Positions 46,665 to 56,508 of a stretch of DNA of 64,000 nucleotides are shown here, one piece after another; position 1 is the first letter of the stretch, and each line of letters starts with the position of its first letter. The DNA lies in the NCBI RefSeq assembly GCF_928391935.1, contig NZ_CAKMTD010000001.1:671277-735276 (forward strand), written 5' to 3'. The notes under the pieces are model-generated. The model saw only the letters and a list, made by a program, of their open reading frames with translations, searched no databases and had not been told where the DNA came from. The translations under genes were made by a program, and so were the position numbers. This stretch comes from Rothia nasimurium (GTDB taxonomy: Bacteria > Actinomycetota > Actinomycetes > Actinomycetales > Micrococcaceae).

Positions 46665-47741
46665 GTGAACACAACAGTGACTGAAACCCCCGGTTCCCCC
46701 CTGAGCCCTTCAGAACTCATGCCTGAAGCTGACTTCACCCTCCCCAAGGGCTTCGAACTCATCGCCCAGGACCCCGAGCTTGGGCCCCAAATTCTTGAAG
46801 CCCTCGCCGAAATTGAACTCCGCCTAGAGCGGGCAGTCGCCCAAACCAACCGTCTTGCCGACGTTGCCTCCCGCCACCTGCTCTCAGCCGGAGGCAAGCG
46901 GGTGCGCCCCCTGCTCACCCTGCTGGCCGCAGCAGCCGGTGGCGGCATCAACGACCGGGTCATTGACGCAGCCGTCGTCGTAGAACTCACCCACCTGGCG
47001 ACCCTCTACCACGACGACGTCATGGACGACGCCCCCAAGCGCCGCGGGGTCGACACCGCCCAGAACATCTGGGGTAACTCAGTTGCTATTCTGACCGGCG
47101 ACCTCATCTTCTCCCGCGCCTCCCTCATCGTCTCCGAACTCGGCGGCCGGGCCCTGGCCGTCCAGGCCCAGACCTTTGAGCGTCTGGTGCTGGGCCAGCT
47201 CTTCGAAACCACCGGCCCCGAAGAACACGAGGACCTGCTCACCCACTACATCAAGGTCATTGAAGGCAAGACCGGCTCCCTGATCGCGGCAGCCGGCTCC
47301 TACGGCACCATCCTCTCTGACTCCCCCGAAGCAACCGTCCAGATGCTGGCCCGCTACGGCGAGCTCGTCGGCGTCGCCTTCCAGCTCGCTGACGACGTCA
47401 TCGACGTCACCAGCCCCTCCGCCTCCTCCGGCAAGACCCCCGGCACCGACCTGCGTGAGGGCGTCCCCACCCTCCCCACGATCCTGCTCGACCGGGCCGC
47501 TGCAGCCGGTGACCTAGAAGCCAAGCACGTCCAGACCCTGATCCAGGGCGATCTAACCAGTGATGAAGCCCTGGCCGAAGCCGTCGCCGCCCTCGCCGCC
47601 CACCCCGTCACCGAGGAAGCCTGGAAGATTGCCTACCAGTGGGCCGACGACGCCATTGCCGCCCTCGAACCCCTGCCCGACTCCGTCGTGAAAGAAGCCC
47701 TCAAGTCTTTCGCCCACGCCGTCGTTCATAGAGATTTTTAG
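46665..47741 (+). CDS. long-chain polyprenyl diphosphate synthase
   Basis: 358 residues. First Asp-rich motif TLYHDDVMDDAPKRRG and second FQLADDVIDVTSP (DDxxD each), with GGKRVRPLLTLLA and KTGSLIAAA. It elongates isoprenoid chains, presumably the menaquinone side chain, given the adjacent menG. GTG 46665 start; a later GTG at 46677 is possible. Confidence 0.93.
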   Translation: MNTTVTETPGSPLSPSELMPEADFTLPKGFELIAQDPELGPQILEALAEIELRLERAVAQTNRLADVASRHLLSAGGKRVRPLLTLLAAAAGGGINDRVIDAAVVVELTHLATLYHDDVMDDAPKRRGVDTAQNIWGNSVAILTGDLIFSRASLIVSELGGRALAVQAQTFERLVLGQLFETTGPEEHEDLLTHYIKVIEGKTGSLIAAAGSYGTILSDSPEATVQMLARYGELVGVAFQLADDVIDVTSPSASSGKTPGTDLREGVPTLPTILLDRAAAAGDLEAKHVQTLIQGDLTSDEALAEAVAALAAHPVTEEAWKIAYQWADDAIAALEPLPDSVVKEALKSFAHAVVHRDF

Positions 47742-47768
47742 CCGCCACCGGCTGACAAGCACCAAAAG

Positions 47769-47799
47769 AATCCCAGTGGAAAACCACCGGGATTTTTTT
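47769..47799 (+). terminator. terminator after the polyprenyl synthase gene
   Basis: AATCCC/GGGATT outer stem and GTGG/CCAC inner stem followed by TTTTTTTG. Confidence 0.92.
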
Positions 47800-47905
47800 G
47801 TTTAACTTTTCTATCCACTATTTGAGAATTATTTATCACTTGCTAGTCTGAACCCACATACTACAATTTGTTTTTCATTCACCTTCACCCAGCGAGGGAC
47901 TCTCC

Positions 47906-49522
47906 ATGAGTACACAAACAACCTCAGCGCCCAAGAAACGCGAAGGCTTCTCCAGCCGCAAGGTCTTCATCTTTGCGGCCATCGGCTCAGCCGTCGGCCT
48001 TGGTAACATTTGGCGCTTCCCCTACGTCGCCTACGATAACGGCGGCGGCGCCTTCATGATCCCCTACCTGGTCGCCCTGCTCACCGCAGGTCTGCCCTTC
48101 CTCTTCTTTGACTACGTCATCGGCCACCGTGCCCGCGCCTCCTCCCCCCTGGCCTTCCGCCGCCTGAACCGCAAGACCGAATTCATCGGCTGGTGGCACA
48201 TGGGCATCAACTTCATCATCGCCATCTACTACGCGGTGATTCTGGCCTGGGCAGCCCGCTACTTCATCTACTCCTTCACCCACGCCTGGGGTGAAGACCC
48301 GCAGACCTTCTTCTTCGCGGACGTCCTGCAGCTGGCTGACCCGGTCGCCCTGACCTTTGACTTCGTGCCCGGTATTCTCTACCCCCTGATTGGCATCTGG
48401 GTTCTGCTGGCGATCATCATGTCCCTGGGTGTGCAGAAGGGCGTGGGCCTGGCCAACGTCTTCTTCATCCCCGTGTTGGTCATCATGTTCCTGGTCATGG
48501 TCGGCTACTCCCTGACCCTGCCCGGCGCCATGACCGGCCTGGACGCCCTCTTCACCCCCGACTGGGCCGCTCTGACCGAGCCCGGCGTCTGGGTAGCAGC
48601 CTACGGCCAGATCTTCTTCTCCCTGTCCATCGGCTTCGGCATTATGATCACCTACGCCTCCTACCTGAAGAACAAGACCAACCTGACCGGCTCCGGTGCG
48701 GTCGTGGGCTTCGCCAACTCCTCCTTCGAGCTGCTGGCAGGTATCGGCGTTTTCGCAGCCCTGGGCTTCATGGCAACCGCCGCTGGCACCCAGGTCTCAG
48801 AGGTTGCTACCTCCGGTATCGGCCTGGCCTTCATCGCCTTCCCCACCATCATCTCCCAGGCCCCCGGCGGCACCCTGATCGGTGTGCTCTTCTTCGGATC
48901 CCTGCTCTTTGCAGGCTTCACCTCCATGATCTCCATCGTTGAGGTCATCGTTGCCGGTGTTGAAGACAAGTTCAACCTGGGCCGCGTGCGCTCCACCCTG
49001 CTGGTGATTGCCCCCATCGCAGTGATCTCCATCGTCCTGATGGCCACCACCTCCGGCCTCTACGTCCTGGATATCCTGGATAACTTCGTCAACCAGTTCG
49101 GCATCCTGGCAGCTGGCCTAGTCTCCATCTTCGTGGTTGCCTACCTACTGCGTGCCCTGCCGATCTTCCGTGACCACCTCAACGAGCGTTCGTCCTGGAA
49201 GATGGGCAAGCTCTGGATGCTCCTGCTGGCAGGCGTCACCCCCCTGATCCTGGGTTACTCCCTGATCAACACCTTCATCGGCCTGATCAACGAACCCTAC
49301 GAGGGCTACCCGGCTGACATGCTCAACATCTTCGGCTGGGGCATGGTCATTGCCCTGCTGGTTGCAGCTATCATCATTTCCATGCTGCCCTGGTCTAAGA
49401 CCTCCCGCGCGGCCCTGACCCCTCCCGCTCCCCCGATTGCTGGCGGCAAGGTCGTCCACGGCCACGTAGACGCTACCGCCCAGTCGGCAGCTGCCTCGGC
49501 CTCTGAAAAGGAAGGTGCCTAG
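47906..49522 (+). CDS. sodium-dependent NSS-family transporter (MetP-like)
   Basis: 538 residues, about 12 membrane helices. Helix 1 has the NSS sodium/substrate site VGLGNIWRFPYVAYDNGGGAF, and helix 6 the unwound FFSLSIGFGIMITYASYLKN. The next gene is a MetS-type small subunit, so by analogy with Corynebacterium glutamicum MetPS it may import methionine and alanine. Confidence 0.92.
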   Translation: MSTQTTSAPKKREGFSSRKVFIFAAIGSAVGLGNIWRFPYVAYDNGGGAFMIPYLVALLTAGLPFLFFDYVIGHRARASSPLAFRRLNRKTEFIGWWHMGINFIIAIYYAVILAWAARYFIYSFTHAWGEDPQTFFFADVLQLADPVALTFDFVPGILYPLIGIWVLLAIIMSLGVQKGVGLANVFFIPVLVIMFLVMVGYSLTLPGAMTGLDALFTPDWAALTEPGVWVAAYGQIFFSLSIGFGIMITYASYLKNKTNLTGSGAVVGFANSSFELLAGIGVFAALGFMATAAGTQVSEVATSGIGLAFIAFPTIISQAPGGTLIGVLFFGSLLFAGFTSMISIVEVIVAGVEDKFNLGRVRSTLLVIAPIAVISIVLMATTSGLYVLDILDNFVNQFGILAAGLVSIFVVAYLLRALPIFRDHLNERSSWKMGKLWMLLLAGVTPLILGYSLINTFIGLINEPYEGYPADMLNIFGWGMVIALLVAAIIISMLPWSKTSRAALTPPAPPIAGGKVVHGHVDATAQSAAASASEKEGA

Positions 49523-49524
49523 TC

Positions 49525-49680
49525 ATGAGCTCCATCGCCATTACCATGCTGATCGTTTCTATCGCCCTGATTTGGGGTGGCCTGGGCATGGCCCTGATCC
49601 ACCTCTCCCGACACCCTGACGAGTCAGGTGCAGAGAACGACCAGGAACCCGTAGCCCCCTGGGCTACTGAGCAGGCCTAA
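49525..49680 (+). CDS. MetS-family small transporter subunit
   Basis: 51 residues: SIAITMLIVSIALIWGGLGM, then ALIHLSRHPDESG, one membrane helix with the WGG turn and RHPDE typical of MetS. It starts 2 bp after the NSS gene. In C. glutamicum the small subunit is needed for uptake activity. A terminator follows 23 bp later. Confidence 0.85.
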   Translation: MSSIAITMLIVSIALIWGGLGMALIHLSRHPDESGAENDQEPVAPWATEQA

Positions 49681-49703
49681 CCTGCCAGGTACCTTTCCAT
49701 AGA

Positions 49704-49742
49704 CCGGCCCCTCCCAGTTCATGCTGGGAGGGGCCGGTTTTT
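49704..49742. terminator. terminator after metS-like gene, shared with menD
   Basis: CCGGCCCCTCCCAG pairs with CTGGGAGGGGCCGG around TTCATG, followed by TTTTTC on the plus strand. Confidence 0.9.
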
Positions 49743-49801
49743 CTTGTGCTTGGTTTCTGCTGGGCCGGGCCGGACGGGCTTGTGGGCTGGCCTGATAGCC
49801 G

Positions 49802-51505
49802 CTAGGGGGTGATGACCTGTACCCGGATTCCGTTATCCCCCCAGGCCTGGGCCAGGGCTGCGAGGTCGGCGGTGTGCGGGGTGGTGAAGAAGCGGGTGAC
49901 AGCTGCGCTGAACTGCTCGGTTTGCCCGAGTTGGCCGTGTTCGAGGGTTGAGAAGATTCCGCCGCCCCGGTCGTCGTAGACCAGGACTTCAAGGTCGGGT
50001 TTCCGCTCGGTGGGGCCGATGTTGAGGGAGCCGGTGTCGTGCAGGAAGGTCAGGTCACCGAGTAGGACGCGCACGGGCCGGTTGAGGGCCAGGGAGATAC
50101 CGGAGGCTGTGGCGATGGTTCCGTCGATACCGGCCAGCCCGCGGTTGGCAAAGACCAGGGGGGAGGCTGGAAGGGAGGGGGCGATGAGGTCTAGGTCGCG
50201 AATCAGGTTGGAGGAGCCCACCATGAGTACGGTGTCGTCATCCAGGCAGGCCCGCCAGGTTGATTCTGCCAGGGCGTAGCCTGCGGTGCGGTCTGCGGAG
50301 CTGGCCCCGGGCTTGGCGCTGGTGGTGTTGGTTCCTGCCCGGTAGACGGCGATCTGCTGGTTCAGGTCCCGGGCTAGGTCCTGTCCGGCTGTGCTCCAGC
50401 TGGCCGTCCAGTCCTGCCCGTCCTCGGTGGTAGCCCCCTGGCCGCTACCGGCAAAGTCGGCCAGGTCTGCCAGGTTGCTTACCTCGCGCAGGTCGAGGGC
50501 CCCGGGTTCATACCAGGGGGCGGGTGCCGGGGTGTAGAGGGCCCGCTGGCGTGCCGGGTCGGCCAGGAGGGCTGCGACGGGGCGGGAGAGGGTGGGGTGG
50601 CCAAAGACGACGATCCGTTCAATCTGCTGGCCCAGTTCCCCGGCTAGCACCTGGCGGTAGGCCGGGATAGCAACCGGCGAGAACCGGGCGTTGGAGGAGG
50701 GCTCAGCCAGCAGGGGCAGGCCTAGTTTTTGGGCAAAGCCCTGGGCTAGGGGGCCAGCCCCGTCACCGGCGACGACGACCGTGCGGTAGCTTTCTGCGGG
50801 AAGGTCAGCTGAGCGGAGCCAGGAGTCAGCGGTAGAGTCTGCCGGGGGCAGGGGGGCCGGGGCCTGTGGTGGCTCGGCGGCGAGCGCCTGGGCCCAGCGT
50901 TTCAGGATGGTTTGGTCTGCCTCGTTGGGGGTGAGGGGGGTGTCGAGGGCCAGGTTGATTTGGACGGGGCCTCGGGGGGTGGGGCCTGGCTGGTCCCAGT
51001 TGTTTTCGTTGCGGCCGGTGAGGACGGCGAGTGCCCGGTTGAGGGCGGAGGTTTGGGGGTCTGCGGGGTCAGCCGAGTAATCTGCCAGGGTGACGGTTGC
51101 GCGGGTGTGGGCTGGGGCGATGTGGGCCTGGCGGGTGGTTTGGTTGGCCCCGGTGCCTTGGAGGCGGTCGGGCCGGTCGGCTGAGAGCAGGGCCAGGGGG
51201 GCTCCGCTGTGGTAGGCCTCCATGAGGGCGGGGAGGGTTTCGCCGACGCCGGTGCCGCTGGTGGTGACAATGCCTACCGGCTGGCCGCTTGCTCGGGCGA
51301 GGCCGAGGGCGGTAAAGGCGGCACTGCGTTCGTCGATTCTGACGTGGGCTTCTAGGATCCCGGCTTCGGCGAGGGCGGCGACCGCATAGGCCAGGGGGGC
51401 GGAGCGGGAGCCGGGTGAGAGCACCAGGTGGCGCATACCGGCCCTAACGAGGGTATCCAGCAGGGAGATTGAGGTGATGAAGGAGGATGAGGGCGCTACA
51501 GTCAC
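49802..51505 (-). CDS. menD: SEPHCHC synthase (menaquinone biosynthesis)
   Basis: 567 residues, a thiamine-diphosphate enzyme. N-terminal LVRAGMRHLVLSPGSRSAPL and the substrate pocket VGIVTTSGTGVGETLPALME, with the ThDP/Mg region at the C-terminal part (LGDLTFLHDTGSLNI). It condenses isochorismate and 2-oxoglutarate. Start is a GTG with TAAACT 6 nt upstream (leaderless pattern). 78 bp after menC on the same strand. Confidence 0.95.
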   Translation of the reverse strand: MTVAPSSSFITSISLLDTLVRAGMRHLVLSPGSRSAPLAYAVAALAEAGILEAHVRIDERSAAFTALGLARASGQPVGIVTTSGTGVGETLPALMEAYHSGAPLALLSADRPDRLQGTGANQTTRQAHIAPAHTRATVTLADYSADPADPQTSALNRALAVLTGRNENNWDQPGPTPRGPVQINLALDTPLTPNEADQTILKRWAQALAAEPPQAPAPLPPADSTADSWLRSADLPAESYRTVVVAGDGAGPLAQGFAQKLGLPLLAEPSSNARFSPVAIPAYRQVLAGELGQQIERIVVFGHPTLSRPVAALLADPARQRALYTPAPAPWYEPGALDLREVSNLADLADFAGSGQGATTEDGQDWTASWSTAGQDLARDLNQQIAVYRAGTNTTSAKPGASSADRTAGYALAESTWRACLDDDTVLMVGSSNLIRDLDLIAPSLPASPLVFANRGLAGIDGTIATASGISLALNRPVRVLLGDLTFLHDTGSLNIGPTERKPDLEVLVYDDRGGGIFSTLEHGQLGQTEQFSAAVTRFFTTPHTADLAALAQAWGDNGIRVQVITP

Positions 51506-51583
51506 CCCACCAGTTTACTCGCTGCCCCGTCCCTTTACTGTCTGTGGCCCCACCCCTGCCGGGGGTGGGGCAGGCGGCCTTGG

Positions 51584-52630
51584 TTAGGAGTTGGTTCCGG
51601 TGAGGGCCCGGTAGCTTTCGCGGATTCGGTAGTGCCACCAGGCGGTGCGAGCCTCGGAGGCTTCTGCGGCTCGGACGAGGTAACGGTCGGGGGTGACGTC
51701 CCTGACCGGCAGTTCCCCGTCGAGGGCGACGAGGGGCTGGGTGACGACGTCCTGTTCCATGAGGGATACCGTACCTAAGCCGCAGCCGTAGGGAAGCTCC
51801 GGCAGGGCGGCGGCCAGGGCCACTCCGGTGCGGATACCGATGGAGCTTTCGAGGGCGGAGGAGACGACGGCGGGTAGGCCAGCTTCGTGGACTATGGAGA
51901 GGGCCCGGCGGACGCCGCCGAGGGGGGCAGCCTTGATGATGATGAGGTCTGCGGCTCCCAGGCGGGCGACTTCGAGGGGGTCGTTGGCCTTGCGGACGGC
52001 TTCGTCGGCGGCGATGGGCAGGGGGTTGCCTGCGGCGCGGAGTTGCTCGCGGACGCGGGCTAGGCCCTCAATGCCGGGCACGGGCTGTTCTGCGTAGATG
52101 AGGTCGTAGTCGGCGAGCTCGGTGAGGGCGCGGACGGCTTGGTCTTCGGTCCAGCCCCCGTTGGCGTCGATTTTCAGGCGGGCAGAGGGCAGGGCGGCCC
52201 GCACGGCGGCGACCCGTTTGAGGTCTTGGTGCAGGGAGACGTCAAAGGGTAGGCCGGTCTCTGCCACCTTAATTTTGATTTCCCGGATCTCCCCCTGGTA
52301 GCTCTCCAGAACGTCCTCAACCTGGTACTCGGACACAGCGGGGACGGTGGCGTTGAGGGGAATACTGGTGCGGACGGGATCGGGGTAGGGCAGGTAGGCC
52401 GCTTCGAGGGCGCAGGCCAACCAGGCGGCGCTTTCAGCCGGGCCGTACTCGGGAAAGGGGGCGAACTCCCCCCAGCCCTGGGGGCCGCGGATCAGGGCGG
52501 TTTCCCGGGTGGTGACCCCCCGGAATTTCACTTTCATGGGTAAGGAGACCACGAAGGTGTCAGCCAATATTCTCTCTATAGGGGGTAGCTCAAAGGCGGG
52601 GGAAAGGGGCAAGGGATCAGTGTGGTTCAT
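51584..52630 (-). CDS. menC: o-succinylbenzoate synthase
   Basis: 348 residues from ATG 52630; the frame is open further upstream but the added ~100 residues are unlike the family. Enolase superfamily signature: RLKIDANGGWTEDQAV (Lys and Asp), IYAEQP (Glu), PIAADEAVRK (Asp) and IIIKAAPLGG (Lys). It dehydrates SHCHC in menaquinone synthesis. SD GAGGAG precedes the ATG by about 12 nt. Confidence 0.93.
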   Translation of the reverse strand: MNHTDPLPLSPAFELPPIERILADTFVVSLPMKVKFRGVTTRETALIRGPQGWGEFAPFPEYGPAESAAWLACALEAAYLPYPDPVRTSIPLNATVPAVSEYQVEDVLESYQGEIREIKIKVAETGLPFDVSLHQDLKRVAAVRAALPSARLKIDANGGWTEDQAVRALTELADYDLIYAEQPVPGIEGLARVREQLRAAGNPLPIAADEAVRKANDPLEVARLGAADLIIIKAAPLGGVRRALSIVHEAGLPAVVSSALESSIGIRTGVALAAALPELPYGCGLGTVSLMEQDVVTQPLVALDGELPVRDVTPDRYLVRAAEASEARTAWWHYRIRESYRALTGTNS

Positions 52631-52891
52631 ACTGTCAATGTACTCCTCAAGAGAGCAGAGTGAAAGAGGTGATTGGGCCGGTCTATCCAGATGCACCCCT
52701 GGCGCTAAGCGTTCTCCCAGGAAAGTCACAAGTGTATCTGGCACAATATGCAGTGGAGCAACATAATATGACTGTTTATTGCATGTGCAGGCTGGGTTTT
52801 CCTTGCCCTCCTGTGGCTCCACTTTGAATTGGCAGTAGGCGAAAGGTGCGACGGGTTTCACGTGGACGGTAAGAAGCTCAAGACAGGTTCG

Positions 52892-54412
52892 ATGCCCGGT
52901 ATCAATGACGATGCCACTGAGGTACTCCCAGCCCTTTCTCACCCTTCGTCAGCTGATGCCTTCGGGCAGGCAGATGACGACGCGACCGTCGTCCTGCCCC
53001 GACGCTCCTCCGGCGACCTGCCGCCGTCCGCACCCGCGCCCCAGGGCCAGGACCCGGACGCAACTACCGTCCTTCCCACCCGCCCCCTGCAGACTCCCGG
53101 GCCCTACGACCAGGACAGATTTGAGCAGGGCCGGTCCCCTCAGGGGCAGAATCCTGCCCCCCAGGACGCCACCCGCCCCCTCTCCTCCGTTCATATCCCG
53201 CCCTCAACCAGCGAAGACCTCAAGGCAAAGCTGCAGGCGGGGGCAGCCTCGTCCTTCTCAGCGGCAAAAAGCAGCCTGGCCGCAGCCAGCGCAAAAGCCA
53301 GCGTCAAGGCAAAGAAAACAGCCGAGCGCGTCAAGAAGGAACGTGCAGCCCGGGCCGCAAGTAAAGCCCAAGCCAAGGCCGCCCAGCCTATCCCCCAGCG
53401 AGCACCCCAGCCAGGTCCGTCCCCCTACCCCTTGGCGGGCCAGCCTTCCGCCTTCTCCAGTGGCACAAGCTACCCGGCCCAGCCCCACGCAGGTGAGGGG
53501 TCGCCGTCCGGCCGGTTGCAGATGCTGACCCCCTCCCACATCCGGCAGACCCGCCCCTCCCTCTGGACCCTGATCCAGCACTTCTTTGCCGGTGGCACAA
53601 TCTTCGTGCTGCTCCTGACGGCCTTCATCTTTTTCATCACCACCCCCACCGGCCAGCACCTTGATGAAGTTTCCTTCCAAGAATTCTCCTACCAGTTCAT
53701 GACCTACACAGAGCAGACCTCCAGCCTGCTGGACATGATTCCAGCTGCCGCCGGTGTCGTCGCTGGTATCGGCCTGCTCTTCGTGCTGATCTGGAAGCAC
53801 CGTTTCGTGCCCGCCCTCGTAGGCCTGGGCATGGCAATCGGTGCAAACATCTCCACCCAGCTTTTGAAGAACTACTTCATCATCAAGCCCAACCTGGGTA
53901 TCCAAGAGGCCCTGGGGAACTCCGCCCCCTCGGGGCACACCACCTTTGCCGCGGCAGCCGGCCTAGCCCTCTTTTTGGCCTCCCCCAAACGCTTCCGCCC
54001 GACCGTCGCCCTACTCAGCATGGTCTTCACGGTAGCAGCAGGCTACTCCACGGTGGTCAATGGCTGGCACCGCCCGGCCGACGTCGTCACCGCCATACTG
54101 ATCACCGGGCTGTGGGCTGTGCTGGGCCTGGTGATCCTACGGTTCATGCGCTCAGAAGAGCTGGACATGAGCAACACCCAGCGGTCCGGCCTGATTCTGG
54201 TGCCCCTGCTCTCCATCTCAGGCTTCTTCATCGGCTTCTGCGCCTTAGCCCTCTACTGGATCACCTACACCAACCCCATCCCGGGTTCAGCCTTCGTCGC
54301 CGCTATCTGCCTCATCGCTGCAACAGCCTCCCTGACCACTAGCATTCAGATTGCCCTGCTCCGCCCTCAGAACAAGCAACGCAGCGCCTACCGCAAGGTC
54401 TGGGCCTACTAG
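52892..54412 (+). CDS. PAP2-family membrane phosphatase with disordered N-terminus
   Basis: About 506 residues from ATG 52892. The first ~215 residues are disordered and Ala/Pro/Lys-rich and contain three DDATxVLP-like repeats. The PAP2 domain lies in the C-terminal half (about 260-400), with six membrane segments: KNYFIIKPN (motif 1-like), SAPSGHTTFAAA (motif 2) and VVNGWHRPADVV (motif 3). Likely a lipid phosphatase such as undecaprenyl or phosphatidyl-type. An upstream TTG at 52829 would add 21 residues. Confidence 0.85.
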   Translation: MPGINDDATEVLPALSHPSSADAFGQADDDATVVLPRRSSGDLPPSAPAPQGQDPDATTVLPTRPLQTPGPYDQDRFEQGRSPQGQNPAPQDATRPLSSVHIPPSTSEDLKAKLQAGAASSFSAAKSSLAAASAKASVKAKKTAERVKKERAARAASKAQAKAAQPIPQRAPQPGPSPYPLAGQPSAFSSGTSYPAQPHAGEGSPSGRLQMLTPSHIRQTRPSLWTLIQHFFAGGTIFVLLLTAFIFFITTPTGQHLDEVSFQEFSYQFMTYTEQTSSLLDMIPAAAGVVAGIGLLFVLIWKHRFVPALVGLGMAIGANISTQLLKNYFIIKPNLGIQEALGNSAPSGHTTFAAAAGLALFLASPKRFRPTVALLSMVFTVAAGYSTVVNGWHRPADVVTAILITGLWAVLGLVILRFMRSEELDMSNTQRSGLILVPLLSISGFFIGFCALALYWITYTNPIPGSAFVAAICLIAATASLTTSIQIALLRPQNKQRSAYRKVWAY

Positions 54413-54431
54413 CACCCCACCCCCAGACAGC

Positions 54432-54466
54432 AAAAACCCACGAGGTCCAAGACCTCGTGGGTTTTA
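54432..54466. terminator. terminator between the PAP2 gene and the MBL gene
   Basis: AAAAACCCACGAGGTC pairs with GACCTCGTGGGTTTT around CAA, with U-runs in both directions. Confidence 0.92.
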
Positions 54467-54493
54467 CTTTAGGCCAGCCCGGGGTGATGGCCC

Positions 54494-55408
54494 CTAGCCC
54501 TGCCCCAGGGTAATCGGGCCGGTGAGGCCAGAGGCGGCGTCACCCTCAAACCGGACGGTCGACAGCCCCTGCCCCTCAGCTTCGCGGGCCTCAAGTTTCA
54601 TCAGACGATCCAACAAGATACGGGTAGAGCCACCAGAGTAGGGAAGCTGATACATTGAGGCGGTGGTAGCTCCCTTTACCTCATTCAGGGCCGAATCCGC
54701 GATCTTCTGCACGGCGTCTTCCATGGTGTCAGCCATACGCTCAATAAAAGTAGACTCAACGGGGGTGCCGTGGCCCGGCACAAAAATCCGGTAGCGGTCC
54801 AGCCCGGCCAGGGTACGCAGGGTGCTCACCCACAACTGGGGGTAGGAATCGTCAAAGGCCGGGTCGGAGCCCTGCTCAATAATGTCACCGGCAAAAAGCA
54901 CATCATCAACCCCCACCAGGACGTCCCCATCCGTGTGGGCCAGGCCCAGATACATGAGGGTGACGGCGCGTTCCCCCAGATCAACCCGGGTAAAGGCAGG
55001 GCGGGTGCCGTCGCCGGGGAGGAAACGGGTGGGAACAACCAGCTCGGTGTTATGTCCCTGCTGGTGGGCCATCTCAGGCTCCAAGACCTCCACATACAGA
55101 CGCTGGCGGTCGCCATAATTCTCAATGGCTCGGGCCGCTCGCGGGTGGGCCCAAAAATCGGTCACGCCGTCCCCCTTGAAGACCGCGTTACCCATGAAGC
55201 GGTCAAAGTGGGCATGGGTGTTCACTACCACCAGGGGAAGGCCGGTGACCCGTCGGACGGCCCGCAGAATTTCAGCGCCCTGACGGGGGCCAGCCCCGGT
55301 GTCAACAATCATTGCCTTCGTGGCACCGACAATGAGTCCCGAGTTGAGTCGGTAGTTATCGGTGGAGATTTGGTAGACACCATCGGCGATTTCTAGAGTT
55401 CTAGCCAT
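54494..55408 (-). CDS. MBL-fold metallo-hydrolase
   Basis: 304 residues. Metal site VVNTHAHFDRFMGN (HxHxD), later histidines in LGLAHTDGDVLV and FVPGHGTPVES, and MIVDTGAGPRQG. Typical two-metal hydrolase of the glyoxalase II/lactamase type; substrate unknown. TAGTTT lies 6 nt before the ATG (leaderless pattern). Divergent from gluQ. Confidence 0.88.
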   Translation of the reverse strand: MARTLEIADGVYQISTDNYRLNSGLIVGATKAMIVDTGAGPRQGAEILRAVRRVTGLPLVVVNTHAHFDRFMGNAVFKGDGVTDFWAHPRAARAIENYGDRQRLYVEVLEPEMAHQQGHNTELVVPTRFLPGDGTRPAFTRVDLGERAVTLMYLGLAHTDGDVLVGVDDVLFAGDIIEQGSDPAFDDSYPQLWVSTLRTLAGLDRYRIFVPGHGTPVESTFIERMADTMEDAVQKIADSALNEVKGATTASMYQLPYSGGSTRILLDRLMKLEAREAEGQGLSTVRFEGDAASGLTGPITLGQG

Positions 55409-55522
55409 ACTTTAAAACTACTGGATACCGGGCGACTGCACTCTATTTTCCTTCCCTTGGCCTTGTTATTTCTTGCCACATTAGGGGAAGGGCCCTGCTG
55501 GGGACTGTTCTAGACTGGAGGG

Positions 55523-56497
55523 GTGCATAGTGAATTTAACCTCCACCCCCCTGTTTCGTGTGGCCGATACGCCCCCTCCCCCTCGGGTGACCTGCACCTG
55601 GGCAACCTCCGCACTGCCCTGCTGGCCTGGATGATGGCCCGCTCAGCCGGGGGCCGGTTCGTCATGCGGGTTGAAGACCTAGACCGAGTCAAAAAGGGAG
55701 CCGCAGAGCGGCAGCTGGCTGACCTGGCTGCCCTCGGCATTGACTGGGACGGGGAGGTGCTCTACCAGTCCACCCGGCTAGATGCCTACGCGGACGCCCT
55801 CGCCCACCTACGCGAGGCAGGGCTGGTCTACGAGTGCTTCTGCACCCGCAAAGAAATCCAGGAGGCCTCCAGCGCCCCGCACGGGGCCCCCGGAGCCTAC
55901 CCGGGAACCTGCCGCAACCTGACTGAGGACGAACGCGCCGCCCGTCGCGCGGAACGGCCTGCAGCCCTGCGGCTCAAGGCCGAGGTCACCGAGTGGACTG
56001 TCACGGACCGTTTCTTCGGCCCCTACACCGATATGGTGGATGATTTTGTGCTGGTCCGCACTGACGGGGTCTACGCCTACAACCTGGTGTGCGTCGTTGA
56101 TGACGCCTACCAGGGCGTCACCGAAATTGTGCGCGGTGACGATCTGCTACCGTCCGCACCCCGCCAGGCCTACCTGGCCCAGCTCCTCGGGCTGCCTACC
56201 CCCACCTACGCCCACGTGCCCCTGGCCCTCAACAGCGAGGGCAAGCGTCTTGCCAAACGCGACGGGGCAGTCACCCTGGCCGAGCTCACCGCCGCCGGGG
56301 TCAGCATCGAGCAGATCATGAGGATGATCGCAGCATCCATCCCCCTGCCTCCCCTGACCGGGGCTGCTGCCGGCGAATCCGGCCCCCACCTGCCCGAAAC
56401 CGCCGCCGAAATGCTCTCCGTCTTCACCACCGACCGCATCCGGCAGGCCCCCTGGATCGTCCTGGACCCCCTCATGGGGAGCACCTGCGGCCTCTAA
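55523..56497 (+). CDS. gluQ: glutamyl-Q tRNA(Asp) synthetase
   Basis: 324 residues, a GluRS-like catalytic domain without the anticodon-binding domain. HIGH-like site YAPSPSGDLHLGNLRTALLA, zinc site region YECFCTRKEIQ, and LAKRDGAVTL (KMSKS equivalent). It glutamylates queuosine in tRNA-Asp. Start GTG with TAGACT exactly 6 nt upstream. Stop is 11 bp before the next gene. Confidence 0.93.
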   Translation: MHSEFNLHPPVSCGRYAPSPSGDLHLGNLRTALLAWMMARSAGGRFVMRVEDLDRVKKGAAERQLADLAALGIDWDGEVLYQSTRLDAYADALAHLREAGLVYECFCTRKEIQEASSAPHGAPGAYPGTCRNLTEDERAARRAERPAALRLKAEVTEWTVTDRFFGPYTDMVDDFVLVRTDGVYAYNLVCVVDDAYQGVTEIVRGDDLLPSAPRQAYLAQLLGLPTPTYAHVPLALNSEGKRLAKRDGAVTLAELTAAGVSIEQIMRMIAASIPLPPLTGAAAGESGPHLPETAAEMLSVFTTDRIRQAPWIVLDPLMGSTCGL

Positions 56498-56508
56498 GGA
56501 CGACCCCC

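Noticed and set aside
47742..47905. Riboswitch upstream of the MetP-like transporter (SAM type was considered)
   Set aside because: Apart from the terminator of the previous gene I see no conserved helices or core motif of a SAM riboswitch in this 164-bp gap.
52631..52942. N-terminal extension of MenC by about 104 residues
   Set aside because: The extra residues are Cys-rich, unlike any MenC, and overlap the promoter region of the divergent PAP2 gene.
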